Source of the DNA: Wenjunlia tyrosinilytica
GTDB taxonomy: Bacteria > Actinomycetota > Actinomycetes > Streptomycetales > Streptomycetaceae
Assembly: GCF_014646055.1 (NCBI RefSeq)
Contig: NZ_BMMS01000004.1
Span: 1-64,000, forward strand
Length of the DNA: 64,000 nt
Reading direction: 5' to 3'
The notes under the pieces were generated by a model. It saw only the letters and a program-made list of their open reading frames with translations. It was not told the DNA's origin and did not search any database. Shown in pieces: positions 9,072 to 16,697 of this stretch; positions within the stretch are counted from its first letter, which is position 1; each line of letters starts with the position of its first letter. The translations under genes and the position numbers were made by a program.

Positions 9072-9328
9072 GATTGCTCCGTTCCGCCGATTCCGCACCG
9101 AATCGGCGTCAAGGTTGAGGGTTTTGCGGACTCTACCTCGTATGTCCGCATGGTGGAACAGTGCCCCTTGGGGGCGACGACCCGGGCGCTTCATGGCAAT
9201 CGTCCGGTGCCGTAGCTGATGAAGATCAGCATTTAAGGCGGGGGCGACTTTTGTCCAGTGAATCCGAGGTGAGCATCACCACTCTATACTAACAAGTAAC
9301 TTACGGGACCGTAGGTACAGTGGTTGGT

Positions 9329-10030
9329 ATGACAGCCGAGGAGTCTGCTTCGACCGCGATGTCCGAGGGTGCCATCGGCACCTCCCCACTCCACATGAGC
9401 AAGCCGAAGCTGCGCGGCTGGCTGCACGCAGGCATGTTCCCCACGACGTTCGTCGCGGGGGTCGCCCTCATCGCCTTCACCGGCAGCGCGCGCGGACGCG
9501 TCGCCTGCGCCGTGTACACGGTCACCGCCTGCCTGCTCTTCGGCGTCAGCGCCCTCTATCATCGCGGCAACTGGGGACCCAGGGCCACCGCGATCCTGCG
9601 ACGCCTGGACCATGCCAACATTTTCCTCATCATCGCCGGCACGTACACCCCGCTGACCATCCTGCTCATGCCAAATGGCCGTGGAGCGCTGCTTCTCTGG
9701 CTGGTCTGGGCCGGGGCTCTGGCCGGTATCGCCTTCCGCGTCTTCTGGGTGGGAGCCCCGCGCTGGCTCTACACACCGTGCTACATCGCCCTCGGCTGGG
9801 CGGCGGTGTTCTTCCTGCCGGACTTCATGCGCACCGGCGGTATCGCGGTGATGGTCCTCGTGATCGTCGGTGGGCTGCTCTACAGCGCCGGAGGCATCAT
9901 CTACGGCATAAAGCGCCCGAACCCGTCACCGCGGTGGTTCGGCTTCCACGAGGTGTTCCATTCCCTGACCGTCGGCGCGTTCGTGGTCCACTACGTGGGC
10001 ATCTCGCTCGTGGCCTATTCGCACGCCTGA
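9329..10030 (+). CDS. Hemolysin III-family (PAQR/YqfA) membrane protein
   Basis: This 233-aa integral membrane protein has about seven transmembrane segments and the family hallmarks: YHRGNW after the second helix, LDHANIFLIIAGTYTPL, and the C-terminal FHEVFHSLTVGAFVVH histidines of the PAQR/hemolysin III group. Bacterial members are membrane hydrolase-like proteins of uncertain role, and the name hemolysin is historical. ATG 9329 is preferred over an in-frame GTG nine bases earlier. A TATACT sequence at 9285-9290 is a plausible -10 element. Confidence 0.9.
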   Translation: MTAEESASTAMSEGAIGTSPLHMSKPKLRGWLHAGMFPTTFVAGVALIAFTGSARGRVACAVYTVTACLLFGVSALYHRGNWGPRATAILRRLDHANIFLIIAGTYTPLTILLMPNGRGALLLWLVWAGALAGIAFRVFWVGAPRWLYTPCYIALGWAAVFFLPDFMRTGGIAVMVLVIVGGLLYSAGGIIYGIKRPNPSPRWFGFHEVFHSLTVGAFVVHYVGISLVAYSHA

Positions 10031-10237
10031 CCAGACCGGAAGGCTCACCCCCGTCCGCGGCCGCGCCCCGGCCACCAGCCGGTGCGTGGCTCTCCACGAG
10101 GGCGACCAGCTGTAGCCCGCGACCACGGCCGCCGCGACGAGCGCCAGGCCGAGCACGGCCGGTCCTCCCCCCAGCAGATAGCCGCCGGCGAAGAGCGCCA
10201 CGCACAGCGCCCCCCCGACACGCAGATTCCCCGTCAT
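9926..10237 (-). CDS. Small predicted membrane protein, tail overlaps hemolysin III gene
   Basis: This 103-aa reading frame starts with two close hydrophobic segments (GGALCVALFAGGYLLGG and AVLGLALVAAAVVAGYSW), followed by a basic tail. A strong GAGGGGG ribosome site stands 6 nt before ATG 10237, which is why I accept it as a gene. Its last third runs antisense across the final 105 bp of the hemolysin III gene, so the conserved protein may be shorter and the tail extended by a lost stop. No function can be assigned. Confidence 0.5.
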   Translation of the reverse strand: MTGNLRVGGALCVALFAGGYLLGGGPAVLGLALVAAAVVAGYSWSPSWRATHRLVAGARPRTGVSLPVWSGVRIGHERDAHVVDHERADGQGMEHLVEAEPPR

Positions 10238-10407
10238 ACGTTCCCCCTCGGTCACGCACGCGTCCCCTGGCGCGGCCCACCCTCTCTCCTGCCCCCGTCC
10301 CGCATCGGTCACTCCGGCGGACCGCCACAGAACCCACAGTGACACACACCACTGACATTCCGTCGGGAGATCCGGAGGCAGGTCCGCCGCAAGTACGGTT
10401 CCGGGGG

Positions 10408-12441
10408 TCAGCGCACCTTCTCCGCCAGGGTCCGGGGGTCCGTCGTGGGGGCGTCGCAGGTGAAGTGGCGGCAGACATAGGCCGCGGGCCGCCCGTCCAC
10501 GAGGACGCGGTCGCGAAGCACCGGGGCGACGTCCCCGGGGTCCGCGGCGTCCCCGGCATCCGGCTCGCCCACGGCCACCACGGCGCCGGGAGCCGTCCCC
10601 AGCAAGGCCGTCCGGTGGAGTTCAGCCGTGGCCGGGTCCTCGGGCGGGCCGACGACCGCGACCTCCCGAGGACCGTCCAGATACGCCTCCGCCACCGCCA
10701 GCCCCCAGCCGATGAACCTCGGGGCACGGCCGCCGAGGGCGCGCACGATCCCGAGGGCCTTCCCCGCCTCCTCGCGGTGGCGGGCGGAGCCGGTCAGCGC
10801 CGCATGGCTGAGCAGGGCGCCGGCCGCGGCGGTCCACCCGGACGGGGCCGCGTTGTCCGTCGGGTCCTGGGGGCGGCGGATCAGCTTCTCGGCGTCGTCC
10901 GCGGTGTCGAAGAGCGTCCCGTCCTGCCCGGCGAAGCGGTCGAGGACGGTGTCCAGAACAAGCTCCGCGAAGGTCAGCCACGAGGTGTCGCCGGTGACGG
11001 AGTACAGCGCGATGAAGCCCTCGGCAACGTCCCCGTAGTCCTCCAGCACCCCGGCGCTGGGGCCCGCGTGGCCGTCCCGCGAGGTGCGGACCAGGCCGCT
11101 GCCCCGCAGATGGACCGAGACGAGCAGGTCGCCGGCGGCCGCGGCCGCCTCGACGAGGTCCGGGCGGTCGAGGAGGGCTCCGGCCTCGGCGAGCGCGGCG
11201 ACGGCCAGCCCGTTCCAGGCAGCGACCACCTTGTCGTCCCGGGCGGGGCGGGGGCGCCGCTCGCGGGCGGCCAGGAGAGCGGCACGGATCTCGGGGTCGG
11301 GCTCCGCCTCGGGCAGCCGCAGGACCGAGGCGCCGTGCTCGAACGTGCCCTCCTCGGTGACGCCGTGGAGGGCGGCGGCGACCGCCCCGCGCTCCGGTCC
11401 CAGCACCTCGGCGAGCTGCCCCGGCGTCCAGACGTAGTACGCGCCCTCCACCGGCTTCCCCTCGGCGTCCGGGCTGTCCGCGTCGAGCGCCGAGGCGAAC
11501 CCGCCCTGCGGGGTGCGCAGCTCGCGGACCATGAAGTCCGCGGTCTCCAGGGCGACCCGGCGGGCGAGCTCCGAGCCGGTCGCCCGCCACAGATGGGTGT
11601 AGACCCTCAGCAGCAGGGCGTTGTCGTACAGCATCTTCTCGAAGTGGGGTACCAAAGGCCCACCAACCCTCGGCGTGAGCACGTACCGGTGGAACCCGCC
11701 TCCCACCTGGTCGTACAGGCTCGAACGAGCCATCGCGCCGCACAGCCCTTCCGCCATCTCCAGCGCGGCCACGGAACCGGCCCGCGCATGGTGGCGCAAC
11801 AGGAACTCGATCACCATCGACGGCGGGAACTTGGTGTCTCCTTTGAACCAGCCACTCGCGGGGTCGATGTCCCGGGTCAGTCGGAGGAGGGCCAGAGCCT
11901 GGGTCTCCTCGGTGGGCGTCCCGGCGTCCCCGGTGCTCAGCTCCCGCTTGGCAAGGTCCCGAGTGAGCTTCCCCGCGACTTCCCCCACCTCGTCCCGTCG
12001 GCTCGTCCAGGCGTCGTGCACGCCTTCGAGCACCTGACGGAAGGACGGCATGCCATGGCGAGCCTCGGGCGGGAAGTAGGTGCCGAAGTAGAAGGGCTCC
12101 CCATCCGGCGTCATGAACACGGACATGGGCCAGCCGCCCTGCCCAGTGGCGGCTTGCACCGCCTCCATGTAGACCGCGTCCACGTCGGGCCGCTCCTCAC
12201 GGTCCACCTTGACGGACACGAAGTGCTCGTTCATGTACGCAGCGGTGTCGTCCTCCTCGAAGGACTCGTGCGCCATGACGTGACACCAGTGGCAGGCGCT
12301 GTAGCCGACGCTCAAGAACACGGGGACATCGCGCCGCCGGGCTTCTTCGAACGCACCGGCCTCCCATGGCCACCAGTCAACGGGGTTGTCCGCGTGCTGG
12401 AGGAGGTACGGGGACGTGGCCTGGGCAAGTCGGTTGGGCAT
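10408..12441 (-). CDS. DUF255/YyaL-type thioredoxin-domain protein
   Basis: This 677-aa protein has an N-terminal thioredoxin-like domain of the DUF255 (Spermatogenesis-associated protein 20/YyaL) family, with the active-site CHWC (Cys50, Cys53) and the EERPDVD and GQGGWPM motifs. It is followed by a long alpha/alpha-barrel region resembling N-acylglucosamine 2-epimerases. The start at ATG 12441 ([16 protein letters not shown]) matches the family start; the frame continues 58 codons upstream without conserved sequence. The biochemical role of the family is unsettled. A truncated relative lies immediately upstream. Confidence 0.9.
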   Translation of the reverse strand: MPNRLAQATSPYLLQHADNPVDWWPWEAGAFEEARRRDVPVFLSVGYSACHWCHVMAHESFEEDDTAAYMNEHFVSVKVDREERPDVDAVYMEAVQAATGQGGWPMSVFMTPDGEPFYFGTYFPPEARHGMPSFRQVLEGVHDAWTSRRDEVGEVAGKLTRDLAKRELSTGDAGTPTEETQALALLRLTRDIDPASGWFKGDTKFPPSMVIEFLLRHHARAGSVAALEMAEGLCGAMARSSLYDQVGGGFHRYVLTPRVGGPLVPHFEKMLYDNALLLRVYTHLWRATGSELARRVALETADFMVRELRTPQGGFASALDADSPDAEGKPVEGAYYVWTPGQLAEVLGPERGAVAAALHGVTEEGTFEHGASVLRLPEAEPDPEIRAALLAARERRPRPARDDKVVAAWNGLAVAALAEAGALLDRPDLVEAAAAAGDLLVSVHLRGSGLVRTSRDGHAGPSAGVLEDYGDVAEGFIALYSVTGDTSWLTFAELVLDTVLDRFAGQDGTLFDTADDAEKLIRRPQDPTDNAAPSGWTAAAGALLSHAALTGSARHREEAGKALGIVRALGGRAPRFIGWGLAVAEAYLDGPREVAVVGPPEDPATAELHRTALLGTAPGAVVAVGEPDAGDAADPGDVAPVLRDRVLVDGRPAAYVCRHFTCDAPTTDPRTLAEKVR

Positions 12442-12548
12442 ACCCCCATCCTTGCGCACCCGCCGACGCCCGCCCATGCGCCACGGGGACAGCGTACGAA
12501 CGAACGGGGCCGGGGCCGAGCCGCTGGAACTGTCTTGCTCGCCGTCGC

Positions 12549-12923
12549 TCAGCGGGTCGGGGTCGCGAAGTAGAACGGGGCGCCGTCCGGGGTCATGAAG
12601 ACCGTCATCGGCCAACCGCCTTGCCCGGTCGCCGCCTGCACTGCTTCCATGTAGACGGCGTCGACGTCCGGTCGCTCCTCGCGGTCCACCTTGACCGCGA
12701 CGAAGTGCTCATTGACGTAGGCGGCGATCCGCTCGTCCTCGAACGACTCGTGCGCCATCACATGGCACCGATGGCAGGCCGCGTACCCCACGCCCAGCAG
12801 GATCGGCACCTCCCGCCTCTTGGCCTCCGCGAATGCCTCCTCGCCCCAGGGCCACCAGTCGACCGGATCGCCGGCGTGCTGGAGCAGGTACGGGGACGTG
12901 GCGGCGATGAGCCGGTTGGCCAA
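12549..12923 (-). pseudogene. Truncated copy of the DUF255 thioredoxin domain
   Basis: This 124-codon frame repeats only the N-terminal thioredoxin domain of the neighbouring 677-aa protein. Homology runs from [16 protein letters not shown] to PDGAPFYF, then breaks off into four unrelated residues and a stop. Its active site reads CHRC instead of CHWC. The start is TTG at 12923 with AGGA upstream, where the full gene has ATG. Many substitutions separate the two copies, so the duplication is not recent. It may be a remnant left when the peptide locus was inserted, or a still-translated single-domain oxidoreductase. Confidence 0.7.
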
Positions 12924-12931
12924 GTCACCAT

Positions 12932-12966
12932 CCTGTCAGTCTCCTGCCGTGCAGGAGGCTGACAGG
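12932..12966. other. Long hairpin between the DUF255 fragment and the peptide gene
   Basis: A 16-bp stem (12932-12947 with 12951-12966, one T.G pair) closes a three-base loop. It lies about 100 nt upstream of the peptide ATG and just upstream of the truncated gene's start. It could be a leader attenuator of the peptide operon or a recombination scar. There is no gene upstream in the plus direction for it to terminate. Confidence 0.7.
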
Positions 12967-13064
12967 GCCAGCGGATGACACGGATGCCCCGCTCGGCCAA
13001 AGATGGAGCTCAGCGCAGCAAGCAGAACAAGAGTTCACACTCTTCAGCCGAGGAGAGCCACACC

Positions 13065-13223
13065 ATGTCCACAAAGCGCGCTTTCAAGCGCCTCGCGATC
13101 GTCATAGTCACGGCGCTTGCTCTGTCCACCGGGTTCTCGGCTGCAGCCCACGCCACTGGCTGGCAGAAGACCGACGACGTCTCGATCTCCCAAAGCGCTG
13201 CTCCCGACACCGGCTGGCAGTAA
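13065..13223 (+). CDS. Small secreted peptide precursor with duplicated TGWQ motif
   Basis: This 52-aa precursor has a textbook Sec signal peptide: a basic N-region (STKRAFKRL), a hydrophobic core (about residues 10-24) and an AHA cleavage site at residues 28-30. Cleavage would release a 22-residue peptide that begins with TGWQ (31-34) and ends with TGWQ (49-52), joined by a polar acidic linker. There is no Cys, so no disulfides. An AGGAG ribosome site precedes the ATG. It is followed after 34 bp by an RmlC-like gene. A secreted signal or a precursor modified by neighbouring enzymes are both possible; I know no named family for it. Confidence 0.8.
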   Translation: MSTKRAFKRLAIVIVTALALSTGFSAAAHATGWQKTDDVSISQSAAPDTGWQ

Positions 13224-13257
13224 TCCTGGCGGCGTTCGACAAGGATGAGGACCAGGC

Positions 13258-13872
13258 ATGGGCCAGAGGAGCATTCTCGGGTTGCACTGGGAGGCCAACT
13301 ACTGCGCTGAGACGGCTGACGGCAGCTACACCCTCGTGACCAACCCCAGTCCTCTGGTGAGTGACGTCCACTTCTTCCAGCGGGACACCTACGACGACTA
13401 CGTCGTGCATGTCGGACACAGCACTCGCTTCACCTTCCTCGGCGCACCGGAACAACTGCTCGTCGGCGACTTCGTGGACTGTCGCCGCGGCTCACCCTCG
13501 CTCCGCCAATCGGTTCGGCTCGAATTCACCCCTGATCCGCGCAGGGCGCTGCACGTGGGCCAGGGAATCGCGATGCGATTCCAGGGTCTGACGAACATCA
13601 CCGTGCGCACCGAACCGACCTGGTTCGACTCCTCAAGACCGGACAGCCACTACGACGTCGGAAATGACCAGATCCGAGTCCCGACCGACACCCCAACGAG
13701 CAGCTTCCCTTCGCTCAGCGTCAACGACCTGCCGCTTCCCCCGCATGTGCTGCAGATCCTGATGCAACGCCAGCTCGAGATCCTCCGCAACGGGGGCTCC
13801 TACGACACGACATTCGACGTGGCGGTGGGCGGCGAAATGAGCGCGAGGGACCGCAGGGCAGCAGCCGTGTAG
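13258..13872 (+). CDS. Divergent RmlC-like cupin protein of unknown function
   Basis: This 204-aa protein has no certain family. Several stretches line up with dTDP-4-dehydrorhamnose 3,5-epimerase (RmlC): VHFFQ (37-41) with the RmlC HFQ motif, VDCRRGSPSLRQ (73-84) with VD-R-GSPT, ALHVGQGIAMRF (97-108) with the P-GFAHGF strand, and a GNDQIRVP near 135-142. In RmlC the second motif carries a conserved His, which is Met-Arg here, so an ordinary epimerase activity is doubtful. The C-terminal 60 residues are unrelated. A GGATGAGGA ribosome site precedes ATG 13258, 34 bp after the peptide gene, so both are probably one transcript. The fold call is my inference from pattern alone. Confidence 0.6.
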   Translation: MGQRSILGLHWEANYCAETADGSYTLVTNPSPLVSDVHFFQRDTYDDYVVHVGHSTRFTFLGAPEQLLVGDFVDCRRGSPSLRQSVRLEFTPDPRRALHVGQGIAMRFQGLTNITVRTEPTWFDSSRPDSHYDVGNDQIRVPTDTPTSSFPSLSVNDLPLPPHVLQILMQRQLEILRNGGSYDTTFDVAVGGEMSARDRRAAAV

Positions 13873-13892
13873 CCGCGGCAGAACCCTGCGCC

Positions 13893-13933
13893 CAGGAGCG
13901 GGGCCGGCGTGCCACCCGCCGGCCCCGCTCCTG
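13893..13933. terminator. Strong hairpin between cupin-like and oxygenase genes
   Basis: A perfect 17-bp GC-rich stem (13893-13909 with 13917-13933) closes a seven-base loop, 20 bp after the cupin-like stop and 33 bp before the oxygenase start. It should terminate or attenuate transcription. The oxygenase ribosome site begins about 17 nt beyond it, leaving almost no room for a separate promoter, so read-through or processing may set the ratio of the two products. Confidence 0.85.
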
Positions 13934-13966
13934 CCATCTGCTCAGCCAGAAGGAGCTTCCACCGCG

Positions 13967-15034
13967 ATGCTGACCGAGCCGCACATCTTCCCCCGTGAGG
14001 CGCCGCCAGGTTACTCCTACCTGGACGACGAGCCTACGTTTGAACCGGACAAAGATCTGCGGCTCGAACAGCCCAAGGACGTCACCAGCCTGAGCGACCT
14101 CGGCTACGACGACGAGTTCCGCTCCGACTTCCCCTCCCCCGTGGCCGTCACCTCTCCCCTGCGTGTGCTCTCCGACACCGGGGTCGAGAAGGTGCGCGCG
14201 GTGATCAAACGTCTCTGGCCGTACGCGGTGCACAGCCCGGACCCGCGGGTGGCCCCCGTGCTGCGCGGCGCGGTCTACCGCTCCCGCTTCCTGCGCGACC
14301 TGTCGCTGTCGCCCGACGTGAGCGCCTTCTTCAGCGAGATCACCCGCACGGAACTGGTGCCGACCGCCTTCCCGTTCAACCTCGCGCACATCAACTACAA
14401 CCAGCCCGAGGCGGTGGAGTCCAACGACGGCTGGCACCGCGACGACAACGGCTTCGTGATGACGCTGGTGGTGCACGACCCCAACGACTGCGACGGGGGC
14501 CGCTTCCAGCACTTCCACGGCACACGGCACGAGGCCGACGCCCTGCTCTCCCGCAGCCGGCCGCTGCCCGAGGAACGGATCGTCTCGCCGGAGTTCCCCG
14601 GACCGGGCCACGCCGTCCTTCTGCAGGGTTCGGCGGTGGTCCACCGCGCCGAGCCGCTGCGCTCGCAGAGTGAGCGCTTCACCCTCGGCACGTGCTACGA
14701 CTCCCGCGACCTGCGGCATCCGGACCCCAACCGCACGTACTTCCTGCGCAGTTCCAGCGACGAACAGCAGGACCCCGAGGCCGAGGTGGAGGAGTTCTGC
14801 CGCTACGTCGACTACGCGCGCCACAAGGCCTGGCGGGCCCGCGGCCATCTCGACGACTTCCTGCGGGACGTGCCCTGGACCGACGACCGCGAACTGATTG
14901 TCCGTCAGCTCGCCGAGTCGGTGCGGGAGATCGTCGAGGCCGTTGACGTGCTGCGGCGGGGAGACGTGACCAAGCGGGAGGTTCAACGGCTGCGCGCGGC
15001 CGACGAAACCCGGAGGAAGCGGAAGGTGGACTGA
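13967..15034 (+). CDS. Fe(II)/2-oxoglutarate-dependent oxygenase-like protein
   Basis: This 355-aa product has a double-stranded beta-helix oxygenase pattern: GWHRDD supplies His157 and Asp159, VVHRAEP supplies the distal His226, and SERFTL gives Arg237 for 2-oxoglutarate binding 11 residues later. The Asp in the facial triad argues for hydroxylation rather than halogenation. The N-terminal 60 and C-terminal 80 residues are helical and charged, beyond the minimal domain. AAGGAG stands before ATG 13967. It ends the plus-strand peptide locus and is convergent with the LuxR/TrmB-type regulator. The substrate is unknown; the peptide or its cupin-processed product are candidates by neighbourhood only. 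Confidence 0.7.
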   Translation: MLTEPHIFPREAPPGYSYLDDEPTFEPDKDLRLEQPKDVTSLSDLGYDDEFRSDFPSPVAVTSPLRVLSDTGVEKVRAVIKRLWPYAVHSPDPRVAPVLRGAVYRSRFLRDLSLSPDVSAFFSEITRTELVPTAFPFNLAHINYNQPEAVESNDGWHRDDNGFVMTLVVHDPNDCDGGRFQHFHGTRHEADALLSRSRPLPEERIVSPEFPGPGHAVLLQGSAVVHRAEPLRSQSERFTLGTCYDSRDLRHPDPNRTYFLRSSSDEQQDPEAEVEEFCRYVDYARHKAWRARGHLDDFLRDVPWTDDRELIVRQLAESVREIVEAVDVLRRGDVTKREVQRLRAADETRRKRKVD

Positions 15035-15080
15035 ATGGCGGCGCCCGCGTCCGGACCTCGTACCTCCGTGCGTGCCGCCT

Positions 15081-15185
15081 CAGTCCGGTTCGACCCAGTC
15101 CGGTTCGTCCCAGCCCGATTTGATCCGGCCCGGTTTGATCCGCCCCGGTTCGATCCGGCGCGGTTCGGCTCAGTCCGGTTCGACC
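15081..15185. repeat. Seven imperfect 15-nt tandem repeats
   Basis: Seven contiguous 15-nt units built on CGGTTCGA(C/T)C run from 15081 to 15185, between the convergent oxygenase and regulator genes. The regulator stop at 15170 lies inside the array, so its last residues (WVEPD) are repeat-encoded. The repeats can form no long hairpin. Similar 15-nt arrays occur at 20101, 27931 and inside the gene ending at 47529. Confidence 0.8.
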
Positions 15186-16174
15186 CAGCCCCTCGCCATG
15201 GCCAGCGCACCGGCCTGGAAGCGGCTGCGCGCCCCGAGCCTTTCCATGAGGTCGGCGGCCACACGGCGCATGGTCCGCACCGACACCCCCAGTCTTCGGG
15301 CCACCAACTCGTCGGTCAGTCCCTGGAAGAGCAGCCGCAGCAGCTCCCGCTCCTGCGCTGTCGGGGTGTCCTCCCGGCCCTTCGCCCGATGCCTCCTGGC
15401 CTCACCGAGCGGCGAAGCTGTCGCCCACACCAGGTCGAACAGCGACGTGAGCGCGGCGATCAGCCCGGGGCCCTGGATAAGGACCGCCCCCGCGCTGCTG
15501 TCCTCCGGGTCGATGGGCACGATCCCCAGCTCCCGGTCGAAGACGATCAGCCGCATGGGGAGTGCGGGCACGGTACGGCACTCGCCGCCAAGCTCGGTGA
15601 GCCATCTGGCGTAGGCGACGGTACGGGCATCGTTGCGGATGCTGTCGAGGTAGACATTGCGCATCCGCACCCCGCGCTCCAGCAGCTGCCGGTCGACCGG
15701 GGATCTGGCGTCCAGGGTGTCGGGGTACTGGGCTCCGTCCGGGGCGAAGTGGAGGACCTCCGTGTGGACTTTGGGAGTGAGTTCCTCGATGCGCTCGCGG
15801 ACGGCGGCGACTCCGACGAGCTGCTCGACCTCGGCGTACTGCCAGCCCGGCCGCAGCTTGGTGTACTCGGCCATGAGGGCAGCGGCCGCGGCACGGGCCT
15901 CCTCTATGCGGTTCTGCTGCTGTACCAGCTCGGCCTGCTGACGCGACAACACGGCCTCGAGGCCGGCCTCCGGACTCACCGGACGCCACTGGTCAGGGGT
16001 TTTGAGCGACGGACGCAGCAGCGCGGCACGCGCCAGCTCGTCGAACGCCGACCTCACCTCATCGTGTTCGATCGCCAGACGTTTCGCCAGGTCACCTACC
16101 CCAAGACTGGGATCGGACAGCATCACCCGGTAGACCGCTTCCGCCCGTTCACTTATCCCGAACACGTGCAGCAC
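15170..16174 (-). CDS. TrmB/LuxR-type transcriptional regulator
   Basis: This 334-aa regulator has an N-terminal TrmB-like winged helix (about residues 5-65), a coiled stretch rich in Gln and Ala (75-105), a phospholipase-D-like effector region (about 110-250, with HTEVLHFAPDG), and a C-terminal LuxR-type helix-turn-helix (about 275-325, GLTDELVARRLGVSVRTMRR). There is no receiver or kinase domain, so it probably binds a ligand directly. The GTG at 16174 has GGAGG seven bases upstream. It faces the peptide/cupin/oxygenase genes and is the obvious candidate regulator for them. Confidence 0.85.
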   Translation of the reverse strand: MLHVFGISERAEAVYRVMLSDPSLGVGDLAKRLAIEHDEVRSAFDELARAALLRPSLKTPDQWRPVSPEAGLEAVLSRQQAELVQQQNRIEEARAAAAALMAEYTKLRPGWQYAEVEQLVGVAAVRERIEELTPKVHTEVLHFAPDGAQYPDTLDARSPVDRQLLERGVRMRNVYLDSIRNDARTVAYARWLTELGGECRTVPALPMRLIVFDRELGIVPIDPEDSSAGAVLIQGPGLIAALTSLFDLVWATASPLGEARRHRAKGREDTPTAQERELLRLLFQGLTDELVARRLGVSVRTMRRVAADLMERLGARSRFQAGALAMARGWVEPD

Positions 16175-16302
16175 TCTGGCCTCCCCAACCTCATGCCGGA
16201 CGACTCCGAGGTCTCCGCATCGTAGGCTCCCCGCTCGTCCGTTGCCCAGCCCGCATTCAGTCCCTAAGACTCCGCCATCTCACATCACGGGGGATGACCG
16301 CA

Positions 16303-16596
16303 ATGTACGCCTTTACAGCCCGCTTCCACTCCTTTGACGGTACGGGAGCACCGCCCGACATCGCACGCCATGTGCAATCGACGGCCGATCCCGATGACGG
16401 GCTCGAGCATATTTACACCGAATCCACCCCCTTCGGTGTCTACGCGGTCCTGTTCATGAACGCCCCGGGCGCCCAGGCGGCGGAGAGCGCGGCGGTCGGA
16501 GTGTGCCGGGAGGCGCTGAGGCGCACGGAGTTGAGGGGCTGGAACTTCACCTGGCAGGGACCGGAACGGGAACTCAACGCGATGGCGTCCTGGTAG
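16303..16596 (+). CDS. Small conserved hypothetical protein
   Basis: This is a 97-aa soluble protein with an alpha/beta ferredoxin-like layout (MYAFTARFHSFDG, then two helices and YAVLFMNAPG). I prefer ATG 16303 because a GGGGGA ribosome site lies 9 bases before it; another in-frame ATG at 16294 abuts that site. It stands 101 bp upstream of the NB-ARC/TPR gene on the same strand and is probably its operon partner. No function is recognised. Confidence 0.7.
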   Translation: MYAFTARFHSFDGTGAPPDIARHVQSTADPDDGLEHIYTESTPFGVYAVLFMNAPGAQAAESAAVGVCREALRRTELRGWNFTWQGPERELNAMASW

Positions 16597-16697
16597 TGGG
16601 GCGGTCCGGAAGGCGTGCCGCCCGAGCTCCTCTCGACGGGGGAACGAGCCCATTGGGAGACTGGCCTCGCCCGGCAGCGGGCATGGAGGGGGCGCCG

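Noticed and set aside
12549-12923. Second full-length DUF255 gene
   Set aside because: The frame stops just past the thioredoxin domain and no barrel domain follows, so it is a fragment.
13967-15034. Possible non-heme halogenase
   Set aside because: The facial triad has Asp159, whereas halogenases of this type have Gly or Ala there to make room for chloride.
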